A DNA stretch of 64,000 nucleotides from Corynebacterium amycolatum SK46 (GTDB taxonomy: Bacteria; Actinomycetota; Actinomycetes; Mycobacteriales; Mycobacteriaceae). A program made the position numbers and the translations under genes. Under the pieces are notes generated by a model. The model was not told the DNA's origin, ran no database searches, and saw only the letters and a list, made by a program, of their open reading frames with translations. This document shows, one piece after another, positions 9,662 through 17,936 of this stretch. The stretch spans positions 41,329 through 105,328 of the forward strand of contig NZ_ABZU01000010.1 in the NCBI RefSeq assembly GCF_000173655.1. The letters are read 5' to 3'. Within the stretch, counting starts at the first letter, position 1, and every line of letters starts with the position of its first letter.

Positions 9662-10444
9662 CTAGCCGCCTAGCTCCATGCCCAGGTAGGCCAATTCAAC
9701 GTCGCCGGCAAAGGTACTCTTCGCGGCACGTAGTGCTTCTTCACCGTCGGCGTACGGCGGAATGTGAGTCAGCACCAGCTTCTTAACCCCCGCCAACGTC
9801 GCTGCCTTTCCGGCCTCATAGCCCGTCAGGTGCATGTCCGGCGGGGTGCCCTCTTCGTTGCTGCACCAGGTGGCTTCGCAGATGAAGATATCCGCATCCC
9901 GCGCCAGCTCCACCAGTTCATCGGTCCAAGCAGTATCTCCGGTGTACGCAATGGTCAGGCCATCTGCTTCAATGCGATACCCAACAGCTGGCACCGGGTG
10001 GACCATGTTATACGGCGTGACGACGGCACCTCCGTCCGCTTCGCCCCCACCGACTAACAATGGCTCACCGGGGTTACTCACAACCTGGTCAAAGGTGTCT
10101 TCCAGGTTGGCATCTTCTTCACTTCCCAGTGCTTGGCACATGGTGCCTATCCGGTCGTGAATGTCTCCGGGGCCAACCAGGAGATTCCGGGAACTCGCCG
10201 GGGCTGTCGGATGGAAGCGACGCCAGACGAGCAGCCCTGGAATGTCTGCAGTGTGGTCTGGGTGCACATGAGTTAGTAACAAATCGCAAGCTGCAGGATC
10301 AGAGATCTTCTGCAATTCGGCGAGGACACCGGGACCCAAATCAATGACAAAGGTTCGACCGTTATCCAGCTCAATGAGGTAGCCAGATGCTGGCGCCGAT
10401 GGGCCACCCATGCTGCCTGTACATCCCAGAACCTTCAATCGCAT
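9662..10444 (-). CDS. Metallo-beta-lactamase-fold phosphodiesterase (Rv1339-like)
   Basis: 260 residues. MBL-fold hydrolase with the metal-binding [10 protein letters not shown] motif (HxHxDH, near residue 78), a second site at [11 protein letters not shown] and a terminal LTHIPPY His. The start [20 protein letters not shown] is characteristic of the group containing Rv1339, reported as an atypical class II cAMP phosphodiesterase. It lies between murI and rph, exactly as Rv1339 does. Likely cytosolic, with two metal ions. Substrate specificity (3',5'-cAMP or another phosphodiester) is inferred from the homologue. RNase Z-like activity is the main alternative. Confidence 0.85.
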   Translation of the reverse strand: MRLKVLGCTGSMGGPSAPASGYLIELDNGRTFVIDLGPGVLAELQKISDPAACDLLLTHVHPDHTADIPGLLVWRRFHPTAPASSRNLLVGPGDIHDRIGTMCQALGSEEDANLEDTFDQVVSNPGEPLLVGGGEADGGAVVTPYNMVHPVPAVGYRIEADGLTIAYTGDTAWTDELVELARDADIFICEATWCSNEEGTPPDMHLTGYEAGKAATLAGVKKLVLTHIPPYADGEEALRAAKSTFAGDVELAYLGMELGG

Positions 10445-10514
10445 ACTTCAAGCTTGCCATGTAATTGATCAAAAACGAGCAAAAAACCGATGGAGTGTCT
10501 GGGTTTAATAAGAA

Positions 10515-10543
10515 AGGTCACATTTGGGAATGCATAGTGACCT
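10515..10543 (-). terminator. Terminator overlapping the 3' end of murI
   Basis: AGGTCAC/GTGACCT stem with a 15-base loop, followed on the minus strand by TTCTTATT. It includes the murI stop codon, so transcripts from murI may partly end before the phosphodiesterase gene. Confidence 0.45.
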
Positions 10544-11384
10544 GGCTAATACCCGGCCCGAGGAAGCGCTTTGCCAGTGATGCAAAAACCTGCGGATCTC
10601 CAGTGGATTCAAATGTACGCACAGGGTTTGGATTACTCTCCGGGTCGGCGAGCATGTCGGTCTTTGTGAGGATGCGCAGAACATCCTTCGATGTCTCCTC
10701 CGCCGAGGACACTAGGGCGACGTCCTCCCCCATGGCCAGCTGAATCACACCAGACAGCAGCGGATAGTGGGTGCAGCCCAGCACGAGGGTGTCCACACCA
10801 TCGGCCTGCAATGGCGCGAGGTAGCCCTCTGCAAGTCCCAGAATCTGGCGACCGGAGGTAATTCCTCGCTCGACAAAGTCCACGAATCGCGGGCAGTCGA
10901 CCGCGGAGACATCCACGCCGGGCACTGCATCAAAGAGATCTTGGTAGGCACGGGAGCGAATTGTGGCGGCGGTACCGATTACGCCGACTTTTCCGTTCCT
11001 GGTGGTCGAGACAGCACGGCGCACAGCGGGCAGAATGACCTCGACTACTGGGACTGGGTAGCGCTCGCGGGCATCACGCAAAAATGCGGCCGAAGCAGTG
11101 TTGCAGGCAATGACAATCATCTTGCAGCCGCGTGCAACCAGTTCATCGGCAATCGCTTCAGCGTGCTGACGAACCTCGGCGATGCGCAGCGGTCCGTAAG
11201 GGCCGTTGGCAGTATCGCCGATGTACATAATCGACTCGTGCGGCAGCTGATCCATGATGGCACGCGCCACTGTCAGCCCACCGACGCCGGAGTCAAAGAT
11301 GCCAATCGGCGCTGTTCGGTCGGGGAAGCCGCTATCCTGCGCCGTCAGCTGATTGACTGCCTGAGTTTCTGCTCCTACTCCCAC
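10518..11384 (-). CDS. murI: Glutamate racemase
   Basis: 288 residues. Converts L-Glu to D-Glu for peptidoglycan. [17 protein letters not shown] near residue 27 holds the first catalytic region, [10 protein letters not shown] the first active-site Cys, and [12 protein letters not shown] the second. GTG start at 11384 gives about 25 residues before the usual IGIFDSG; a later start is possible. Lies between the rhomboid and phosphodiesterase genes on the same strand. Confidence 0.96.
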   Translation of the reverse strand: MGVGAETQAVNQLTAQDSGFPDRTAPIGIFDSGVGGLTVARAIMDQLPHESIMYIGDTANGPYGPLRIAEVRQHAEAIADELVARGCKMIVIACNTASAAFLRDARERYPVPVVEVILPAVRRAVSTTRNGKVGVIGTAATIRSRAYQDLFDAVPGVDVSAVDCPRFVDFVERGITSGRQILGLAEGYLAPLQADGVDTLVLGCTHYPLLSGVIQLAMGEDVALVSSAEETSKDVLRILTKTDMLADPESNPNPVRTFESTGDPQVFASLAKRFLGPGISQVTMHSQM

Positions 11385-11492
11385 CGCTATCTGGACTCCT
11401 CGTATCGTTGGACAAACACCGAAGCTACTATTCTAGGCCGATTCCGCCAGGAGCTGATGCCACGCACCTCGGGTTCTTAGCCACGCGCACTC

Positions 11493-12167
11493 TTAACCAC
11501 GTGCACGACCGCGCTTAAACATCACCGCAGCCCAGATGCCCGCAAGCCCACCGAAGAGGTGCATCTGCCAACTAACAGCCGCCTGTGTTGGCAGCACTCC
11601 CCAAATAAGGCCCGAATACATCGATGCCAGAATTACGCCCAAAATAATCTGCATCACCCGACGATTCACGAAACCGCGTACGACCAAAAACGCCAGCCAG
11701 CCGTAAATCAGGCCGGACGCACCGATGTGGACGGTATTTACACCGCCGACCAGCCATGTCAGACCGCCACCAACGACCGTAATTAAGAGTGTGACCTGCC
11801 AAAATAGCCGCTTCGACGACATTGCAATCAAACCGGCAAACAACGCCCCGGGCAGAGAGTTCGCCATAATGTGCCCGTAATCTGCGTGCAGCAGCGGTGC
11901 GGTCAAAATTCCCCACAGCGTCGAGGTTTCGCGTGGGCGCACACCGAAGTTGTTCAGCGCCCCACCAAAGATGAATTCGTTGACAAGAAAGACCGTCCAG
12001 ATAAGTACCAGGTACCCAATAGCCGTACTGATGGCCGCCCCGAGCCCGCCGTCGCGATCCTGTGGAACAATCTGATTATTCCGCCGCGTCTGCACGGGAC
12101 CGCCCATCGGGTACTGCGCATAGTTCTGGTAATTCTGCTGTTGTCCCGTGCTCCATTGCGGATTCAT
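11493..12167 (-). CDS. Rhomboid family intramembrane serine protease
   Basis: 224 residues. A Gln/Asn-rich cytosolic N-terminus of about 45 residues is followed by six hydrophobic helices. The catalytic serine is in IGASGLIYGWLAF (GxSG motif) and the catalytic histidine in WQMHLFGGLAG, in the last helix, so the Ser-His dyad is intact. A HADYGHIMANSLPG segment earlier matches the conserved HxxxxHxxxN region. Homologous position to Rv1337 beside murI. Substrates unknown. Confidence 0.92.
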   Translation of the reverse strand: MNPQWSTGQQQNYQNYAQYPMGGPVQTRRNNQIVPQDRDGGLGAAISTAIGYLVLIWTVFLVNEFIFGGALNNFGVRPRETSTLWGILTAPLLHADYGHIMANSLPGALFAGLIAMSSKRLFWQVTLLITVVGGGLTWLVGGVNTVHIGASGLIYGWLAFLVVRGFVNRRVMQIILGVILASMYSGLIWGVLPTQAAVSWQMHLFGGLAGIWAAVMFKRGRARG

Positions 12168-12183
12168 TGGCGAACTTCCCTCA

Positions 12184-13302
12184 CTACTTGTCCAGCATCT
12201 CTGACAGCGCGGCTACTTCCGCGCGTCCCGTTGCACTCATCACGGCATCGACAATAGCCATCTGCACCGCATCGGCCGCCATCGCAGCCAACAGGGCCAC
12301 CAGATCCGAGCTCACGGGTTCAGCGTTTTCGCCATCCGCCGCCTCAGCCGAGCTGAGTGCAAACAGCGTGTCACCGTCCATCGGCGCATGGGCCGGCCGA
12401 ATCGCTCGTGCCAGCCCATCATGACCGCACATCGCCAACCGCTTCAACTGCGCCGTTGTCACCGGCGCATTGGTTATCACTGTGCCAATCGTTGTGTTTC
12501 GCGTGCTTGCCGACGACTCCCCATCGCCAGCCGCATCGGCGAGAATTTTGGTTCTACCGACGAAAACCTGGTCCAGCTGGGCCAATGCCTCCTTGCTGGC
12601 ACCGGCAGCCGCGGGCATTCCGTAAAGGCGTCCTTCCGGGTCAATGACCGCACCAAAGGAGTTGACCACCATTGCGGCAGCCACAAAGTACTTACCATCG
12701 GCGGAGGTCACACGGGCTTGTCCAAAACCACCCTTGATTGCCCCGGCCATAGCGCCGACACCGGCACCTACTGTGCCGGAGGGAGTGCCCTCCGGGACGT
12801 CGTCAAGCGCGTGCGACAACGCCTCGCGCCCGAGTTCAGCGGTGGGCAGCGTCGGCTCACCCAACAGCAAGTCGAAGATGACCGCACCGGGAACGATGGG
12901 CACGAGAATATCCGGACGAGTGGGAGTGACCTCAAAGCCAATGCCGCGGTCGCGCAGTTCACGCATAACTCCGTCGGCAGCTGCGAGGCCGTACGCGGAG
13001 CCGCCAGCCAAAACGACAGCGTGGGCGCGTTCGACCGTATTCTCCGGTGCGAGCAGGTCGGTCTCGCGGGTGCCAGGCCCGCCGCCGCGAACATCGACAG
13101 CGCCGATCGCACCGCCTGGAGCGGCGATAACGGTGACTCCGGTATCCCCCTCAGCAGCATGACCGATGGAGATGCCCTCGATGGAATCGAGACAGCCTGC
13201 GCCGATGTCGATGCTCGTGCCCAGCGCAGCACTGCTGGCTTGGTGTCGAATGTCGGTGGGGCTGATTGCGAAGATCTCAGAATTCATTGTCGACCACGGC
13301 AC
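12184..13302 (-). CDS. P1 family peptidase (DmpA-type, Ntn-hydrolase fold)
   Basis: 372 residues. Members are autoprocessing aminopeptidases/amidases: the precursor cleaves itself before a Ser/Thr that becomes the nucleophile. Here the likely site is in TRNTTIGTVITNAPVTTAQL near residue 265, where Thr replaces the DmpA serine. Other family marks: GISIGHAAEGDTGVTVI near the N-terminus, RGGGPGTRETDLL, and VLAGGSAYGLAAADGVM. Start GTG 13302; an ATG at 13287 (MNSEIF) is equally possible. Position between DUF2017 and the rhomboid protease matches Rv1333, but the cysO-cysM-mec genes found there in mycobacteria are absent. Confidence 0.88.
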   Translation of the reverse strand: MPWSTMNSEIFAISPTDIRHQASSAALGTSIDIGAGCLDSIEGISIGHAAEGDTGVTVIAAPGGAIGAVDVRGGGPGTRETDLLAPENTVERAHAVVLAGGSAYGLAAADGVMRELRDRGIGFEVTPTRPDILVPIVPGAVIFDLLLGEPTLPTAELGREALSHALDDVPEGTPSGTVGAGVGAMAGAIKGGFGQARVTSADGKYFVAAAMVVNSFGAVIDPEGRLYGMPAAAGASKEALAQLDQVFVGRTKILADAAGDGESSASTRNTTIGTVITNAPVTTAQLKRLAMCGHDGLARAIRPAHAPMDGDTLFALSSAEAADGENAEPVSSDLVALLAAMAADAVQMAIVDAVMSATGRAEVAALSEMLDK

Positions 13303-13371
13303 CTTTCACCACAGTTCATTGCAGCTAGCCTTAGGTGATTACTGCATCTTTCGGGGTTTTGCTCGGATTCG

Positions 13372-13923
13372 CTACTCACCCATGAGCTGATCCAGTAGTG
13401 ACTCTTGGTTGTAGGACAGCCACTGGTACATCGCGTCGGTCTGCTCGATCTGCTCGATGGAGCCATTGAGGTTCTCCATGGAAACGTGCAGGTAAATACG
13501 TAGGTCATTGATACCTGCAACCCAGGCATGGGCATCGCTTTCCGAAATGGATACCTGCCCCGACTCGGCGGGCTCCAGGGCGTCGATAATCGCACGCAGA
13601 GAATGGAGCTTGCTTTCTACAATCTCCGACTCATGCAGCTGGCGCATGAGGGCGTTTTCCCCCTCCACGCTCTCCTCACCTGGCTTGGTGAAGTCCGGCA
13701 ACAGTCGCGCAAGCTTCGGATCGGATGGGGCCTCGGAGTGCCCGACGGGCATGCCCGTCATTTCCGCGAGCTCATCCTTCGGCGCCGACCGGGCTCGCTC
13801 CATCAGCGAGTCCGCCACAGTAGCAGCCAGATTCAGCAGCAAATCTCGCTCCGTGCCTTCGAAAGCCGTGACGTACTTGACGCCACCGCCGAGAAGGGAT
13901 CGCTTGCGCTTCCAAGGACGCAT
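13372..13923 (-). CDS. DUF2017 family protein (Rv1332-like)
   Basis: 183 residues, cytosolic, mainly helical. Starts MRPWKRKRSLLGGGVKYVTA and has the family's acidic/Leu-rich helical middle (ERDLLLNLAATVADSLMERA) and a C-terminal segment with NDLRIYLHVSM. DUF2017 proteins almost always follow clpS in actinobacteria, as here (30 bases after clpS). A role with ClpS-dependent proteolysis is inferred from this linkage only. Confidence 0.85.
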   Translation of the reverse strand: MRPWKRKRSLLGGGVKYVTAFEGTERDLLLNLAATVADSLMERARSAPKDELAEMTGMPVGHSEAPSDPKLARLLPDFTKPGEESVEGENALMRQLHESEIVESKLHSLRAIIDALEPAESGQVSISESDAHAWVAGINDLRIYLHVSMENLNGSIEQIEQTDAMYQWLSYNQESLLDQLMGE

Positions 13924-13953
13924 GTAAATTCTCTCCCGCTGTCGAATATCGGT

Positions 13954-14253
13954 TTAGTCAGCCTGCTCCATTGTTGCCCACAAGCCTGCCTTGTGGAGCT
14001 TCTTCACATCGGCCTCCACCTTGTCACGCTCACCGGAAGACACGATTGCCTTGCCTTCCGTGTGAACCGTCATCATCAGCGCGTGCGCCTTCTTTCGGTC
14101 CATGCCGAAGAGCATCTGGAACACGTAGGTGACATAACTCATCGAATTAACCTGGTCATCCCACACAATGCACTGCCAGGGTCGGTTCGATTCCGTCACG
14201 ACATCGGCATCCATAGTGGGCATCGGTGTTGCTGCTGGCATGCTCATAGGCAC
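13954..14253 (-). CDS. clpS: ATP-dependent Clp protease adaptor ClpS
   Basis: 99 residues. Delivers N-degron substrates to the ClpC/ClpA unfoldase. After a Met/Pro-rich N-terminal tail, [20 protein letters not shown] is the ClpS core start, with the Asp-Asp and Asn of the N-degron pocket; [18 protein letters not shown] holds the pocket Met and His. First gene of the minus-strand run toward rdgB and divergent from pncB. The usual neighbour arrangement pncB/clpS/DUF2017 is conserved. Confidence 0.95.
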   Translation of the reverse strand: MPMSMPAATPMPTMDADVVTESNRPWQCIVWDDQVNSMSYVTYVFQMLFGMDRKKAHALMMTVHTEGKAIVSSGERDKVEADVKKLHKAGLWATMEQAD

Positions 14254-14328
14254 CAGGATAGTACGGAGTGGCGCGCGCTCGCCGGAACTGACTGCCCCGG
14301 CCAGCTTCAGCCGACTAGACTATTGACC

Positions 14329-15639
14329 GTGATTGATAAGCATTCCTCCACCGCCCTTCTCACCGATAAGTACGAGCTGACGATGCTGCAGGCATCGCTT
14401 GCCGACGGATCTGGCGAGCGCCAGGTCGCCTTCGAGGTGTTTGGCCGTCGTCTGCCGAATGAGCGCCGCTATGGCGTTGTCGCTGGTACAGCGCGTGTGT
14501 TGGAAGCTATCCGCAACTTCCGCTTCACCGAGGAGCAGCTGGCTTCGCTGGACTTCCTCGATGACCGGACACTGGATTACCTGCGTAACTATTCCTTCAG
14601 CGGCCAAGTCGACGGCTACCGCGAAGGAGAGCTCTACTTCCCCGCCTCGCCCATTTTGACGGTGCGAGGCACTTTCGCCGAGTGCGTCATTTTGGAGACT
14701 GTTATTCTCTCCATTCTCAATGCGGACTCCGCCATCGCCTCGGCAGCAACCCGAATGGTCACGGCTGCCGGCGGGCGCCCGATTATTGAAATGGGTTCGC
14801 GTCGTACTCATGAAGAAGCAGCTGTGACTGCTGCCCGCGCCGCATACCTGGCAGGTTTTAGCGCCACCTCCAACTTGGAGGCAGCGGCACGGTACAACAT
14901 CCCAGCCTCCGGTACCGCTGCGCACGCGTGGACTCTGTTGCACACCAACCCAGATGGCACGACAAACGAGGCTGCAGCCTTCAAGGCCCAGATTGACACG
15001 CTGGGAACCGACACCACTTTGTTGGTGGATACCTACGACATCACCGAGGGCGTGAATACCGCTATTGAGGTCGCGGGCCCGGAACTCGGCGGTGTACGTA
15101 TTGACTCCGGTGACCTCGGAGTTCTCGCTCGCCAGGTGCGTCAGCAGCTCGACTCGCTAGGGGCACACAACACCAACATCGTAGTGTCCTCTGACCTCGA
15201 TGAATTCGCCATTGCGGCGCTGAGGGCAGAGCCGGTCGATGTCTACGGCGTGGGCACCTCTGTAGTCACAGGCTCCGGCGCGCCAACTGCGGGCCTGGTC
15301 TACAAGATGGTCGAAGTTGATGGGGTGCCCGTCGCCAAGCGCTCGTTGGACAAGCGAAGCCACGGTGGCGTGAAGGCGGCGATTCGTACCTGCCGTCGTT
15401 CCGGTACCGCCGTGGAGGAAATCGCTTTCCCGCTCGGCTCGGAAATCCCCGATGTGGGCAACCTGCACTACCGCGATCTGACCATTCCGATGATGCGCAA
15501 TGGCGAGGTCGTCGATGGACTACCGACTTTGGAGGAGTCCCGCGATCACTTGGTTAAAGCGCTGGTCAGCCTCCCATGGGAGGGGCTCGCACTTTCCCGT
15601 GACGAGCCGGTACTGTCCGTCCGTTTTCACGGCGTTTAG
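14329..15639 (+). CDS. pncB: Nicotinate phosphoribosyltransferase
   Basis: 436 residues from GTG at 14329. Forms nicotinate mononucleotide from nicotinate and PRPP (Preiss-Handler NAD salvage). TDKYELTMLQASL near the N-terminus, EMGSRRTHEEAA (with the family's RR), and VRIDSGDLGVLARQVR near residue 260 are signatures. A TAGACT hexamer 8 bases upstream of the GTG fits a -10 element of a leaderless transcript; the frame is open far upstream, but that part overlaps clpS on the other strand. nadE, the last NAD step, is also in this window at 33375. Confidence 0.95.
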   Translation: MIDKHSSTALLTDKYELTMLQASLADGSGERQVAFEVFGRRLPNERRYGVVAGTARVLEAIRNFRFTEEQLASLDFLDDRTLDYLRNYSFSGQVDGYREGELYFPASPILTVRGTFAECVILETVILSILNADSAIASAATRMVTAAGGRPIIEMGSRRTHEEAAVTAARAAYLAGFSATSNLEAAARYNIPASGTAAHAWTLLHTNPDGTTNEAAAFKAQIDTLGTDTTLLVDTYDITEGVNTAIEVAGPELGGVRIDSGDLGVLARQVRQQLDSLGAHNTNIVVSSDLDEFAIAALRAEPVDVYGVGTSVVTGSGAPTAGLVYKMVEVDGVPVAKRSLDKRSHGGVKAAIRTCRRSGTAVEEIAFPLGSEIPDVGNLHYRDLTIPMMRNGEVVDGLPTLEESRDHLVKALVSLPWEGLALSRDEPVLSVRFHGV

Positions 15640-15653
15640 GCGGCGGGGGAACT

Positions 15654-17756
15654 GTGTCGGATACTCCCGAGCACGCAGATTTTGCTGATCTATCGGACGA
15701 CTTTGACGACTTTGACGATGTTGACGATGCTGACGAGCTAGCTTCGCCGAGAGCCAGCGTCCATAACGCGGATAGCATCGAAGGTCTTCTCGATGCGGCA
15801 GTGAAGGGCCTCGGCGGAACGACTCGCCCGAATCAGGTCAAAATGTCCCGGGCAGTGGCCTCCGCCTTTGCGCGCGAGCGGCACCTAGCGGTACAGGCCG
15901 GTACCGGTACAGGTAAGTCGCTGGCCTACCTGGTGCCTGCCATTGTGCAAGCAATGGAGTCCGACGAGTCAGTAATTGTTTCCACGGCGACCATTGCGCT
16001 GCAACGCCAGTTGGTCGAACGCGACTTGCCGCGGCTAGTCAGTTCGCTGGAGCCACACTTGTCCCGCACGCCAACCTTCGCAATCCTCAAGGGCCGCTCG
16101 AACTACCTGTGCAAGTCCAAGGTTGGAAATGTCATCAAAGATCCTGTCATGGACGGTGACGAATCCGAGCCGACCGGTATGGGCGGCCCAACTGCTCTAC
16201 TCAGCGAAGCGCAGCTCAGCCGAACCGCTGCCGAGGTCATGCGGTTACGCGAGTGGGCCAATGACACCGGCACCGGCGACCGCGACAGTCTGGACAAGGG
16301 AGTTTCCAACGAAGCCTGGCGACAGGTCTCCGTCACGGCTCGCGAATGCGTCGGCGCCATTTCCTGCCCTTTCGGCGAGGAGTGTTTCGCCGAACAAGCC
16401 CGCCGCGAGGCCTCCAACGTCGACATCGTCGTCACCAATCACGCACTGTTGGCCATCGATGCGCTCTCCGACGCCATGATCTTGCCGCAGCACGACTGCG
16501 TTGTCATTGACGAGGCTCACGAGCTCGACGGTCGAATCACCTCTGTTGCCACCGACGAGCTCTCCCCTGCCGGTATCACCATGATGGCCCGCCGCGCCCG
16601 CAAGTTCGGCGCCGCAGAGCAGGTCGATGATGTCACCGATGCCACGGATCTACTCGGCGAGACCGTCGCATTGCTTGCCGACGCCTACAGCGGCGCACTC
16701 GAAGAAATTCCCGGTGAGCTGGGAGCGGCGCTAGCTTCGCTCCGCGATAGCCTGTGGCAACTGCAGACCACGCTGGGCACCTCTGGCTCAGGCAGCTCCG
16801 GCGGGTCGGGCTCTGATGGTTCGGGCTCTGACTCTGACAACACTGAGCGCCAGACCGTCCGAGCTGCTGTGGAGAATATGCACGACACTGTCGTCCGGAT
16901 TCTAGAGTTCAGTAGCGACGATGTCGTATGGCTTGGCGAGAACAAGACAGTTTATGTCGCTCCCCTGTCCATCGCAGCACTGCTTCGCGAACGCCTCTTC
17001 GGCGAATCCACCGTCGTTTTGACCTCAGCAACACTTGCTCTTGGCGGCAAGTTCGATGCTATGGCCGCCGCCTGGGGGCTTCCCTCCGTTGGGTGGGATG
17101 GCTTGGACGTCGGCACGCCCTTTGACCCGCAGAAATCTGGCATCCTCTACGTCGCACGCGACCTGCCACGACCTGGACGCGACGGCGCCACACCGGAGCA
17201 GTTCGCAATCATGGAACGCCTCATCCGCGCCGCTGGTGGGCGAACGCTGGGGCTGTTTTCCTCCCGCCGAGGTGCCGAGGCAGCGGCGGAGGAAATGCGC
17301 AAGCGCCTGCCTTACGACGTCCTGTGCCAAGGCGATGACTCTATCGGTGCTCTGGTTAATCGCTTCGCAGCTGATCCGCAGACGTGTTTGTTTGGCACGC
17401 TGACGCTGTGGCAAGGCGTCGATGTTCCTGGCCCATCGCTATCGTGTGTCATCATCGATCGCATCCCGTTCCCCCGCCCCGATGACCCGCTACTGTCCGC
17501 GCGCTCCGATGCGGCTAATGCTGCTGGCCGAAACGGTTTTATGGAGGTCTCAGCGACACATGCAGCGCTGCTGATGGCGCAGGGTTCTGGCCGTCTGCTA
17601 CGTCAAGTCGATGACCGCGGGGTTGTTGCGGTGCTGGATTCACGGTTGGCGACTGCGCGCTATGGTTCCTGGATTGCCGCGTCGATGCCTGACTTCTGGC
17701 GGACGACCAACCTGGATATTGCGGCTGGAGCGTTACAGCGGCTGACCCAAAGCTGA
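15654..17756 (+). CDS. dinG: DinG/XPD-like ATP-dependent DNA helicase
   Basis: 700 residues. Superfamily 2 5'-3' helicase of the iron-sulfur type. Walker A AGTGTGKSLAYL near residue 82; Fe-S cysteines in SNYLCKSK and ECVGAISCPFGEECF; DEAH box VVIDEAHELDG near 283; C-terminal motif SGRLLRQVDDRG. GTG start at 15654 with GGGGGA 5 bases upstream, 14 bases after the pncB stop, so probably co-transcribed. Odd features: an acidic repeat near residue 12 (DDFDDFDDVDDADE) and a Gly/Ser/Asp low-complexity insert near 375-398. The neighbour order is as for Rv1329c-Rv1330c. Confidence 0.92.
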   Translation: MSDTPEHADFADLSDDFDDFDDVDDADELASPRASVHNADSIEGLLDAAVKGLGGTTRPNQVKMSRAVASAFARERHLAVQAGTGTGKSLAYLVPAIVQAMESDESVIVSTATIALQRQLVERDLPRLVSSLEPHLSRTPTFAILKGRSNYLCKSKVGNVIKDPVMDGDESEPTGMGGPTALLSEAQLSRTAAEVMRLREWANDTGTGDRDSLDKGVSNEAWRQVSVTARECVGAISCPFGEECFAEQARREASNVDIVVTNHALLAIDALSDAMILPQHDCVVIDEAHELDGRITSVATDELSPAGITMMARRARKFGAAEQVDDVTDATDLLGETVALLADAYSGALEEIPGELGAALASLRDSLWQLQTTLGTSGSGSSGGSGSDGSGSDSDNTERQTVRAAVENMHDTVVRILEFSSDDVVWLGENKTVYVAPLSIAALLRERLFGESTVVLTSATLALGGKFDAMAAAWGLPSVGWDGLDVGTPFDPQKSGILYVARDLPRPGRDGATPEQFAIMERLIRAAGGRTLGLFSSRRGAEAAAEEMRKRLPYDVLCQGDDSIGALVNRFAADPQTCLFGTLTLWQGVDVPGPSLSCVIIDRIPFPRPDDPLLSARSDAANAAGRNGFMEVSATHAALLMAQGSGRLLRQVDDRGVVAVLDSRLATARYGSWIAASMPDFWRTTNLDIAAGALQRLTQS

Positions 17757-17844
17757 TTCAGAGGGGGCTGTCTGGCCTCACTAGGTGATGCTGGATTAGG
17801 CATAGTTTCTTGAAAAACCCACGCTTTTCTATCCAACACATTAT

Positions 17845-17860
17845 TGTGATGTGAAACACA
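17845..17860. promoter_or_regulatory. GlxR/CRP-like site upstream of acyl-CoA synthetase
   Basis: TGTGATGTGAAACACA, which fits the GlxR/CRP pattern TGTGA-N6-TCACA in 9 of its 10 fixed positions. It lies 77 bases before the ATG of the acyl-CoA synthetase gene. GlxR is the corynebacterial cAMP-responsive CRP homologue. Assigned from the motif only. Confidence 0.45.
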
Positions 17861-17936
17861 GCACTGCTACAGTGCCCGAGCTAATGAAGCAGGACACTTG
17901 GCAGCCGTGCACGAGATTAGAAAGGCGATTTCCTGC

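Noticed and set aside
13528..14328. Open frame extending pncB far upstream on the plus strand
   Set aside because: It overlaps clpS and most of DUF2017 on the opposite strand, and homologous PncB proteins start near 14329 (TDKYELTML region).
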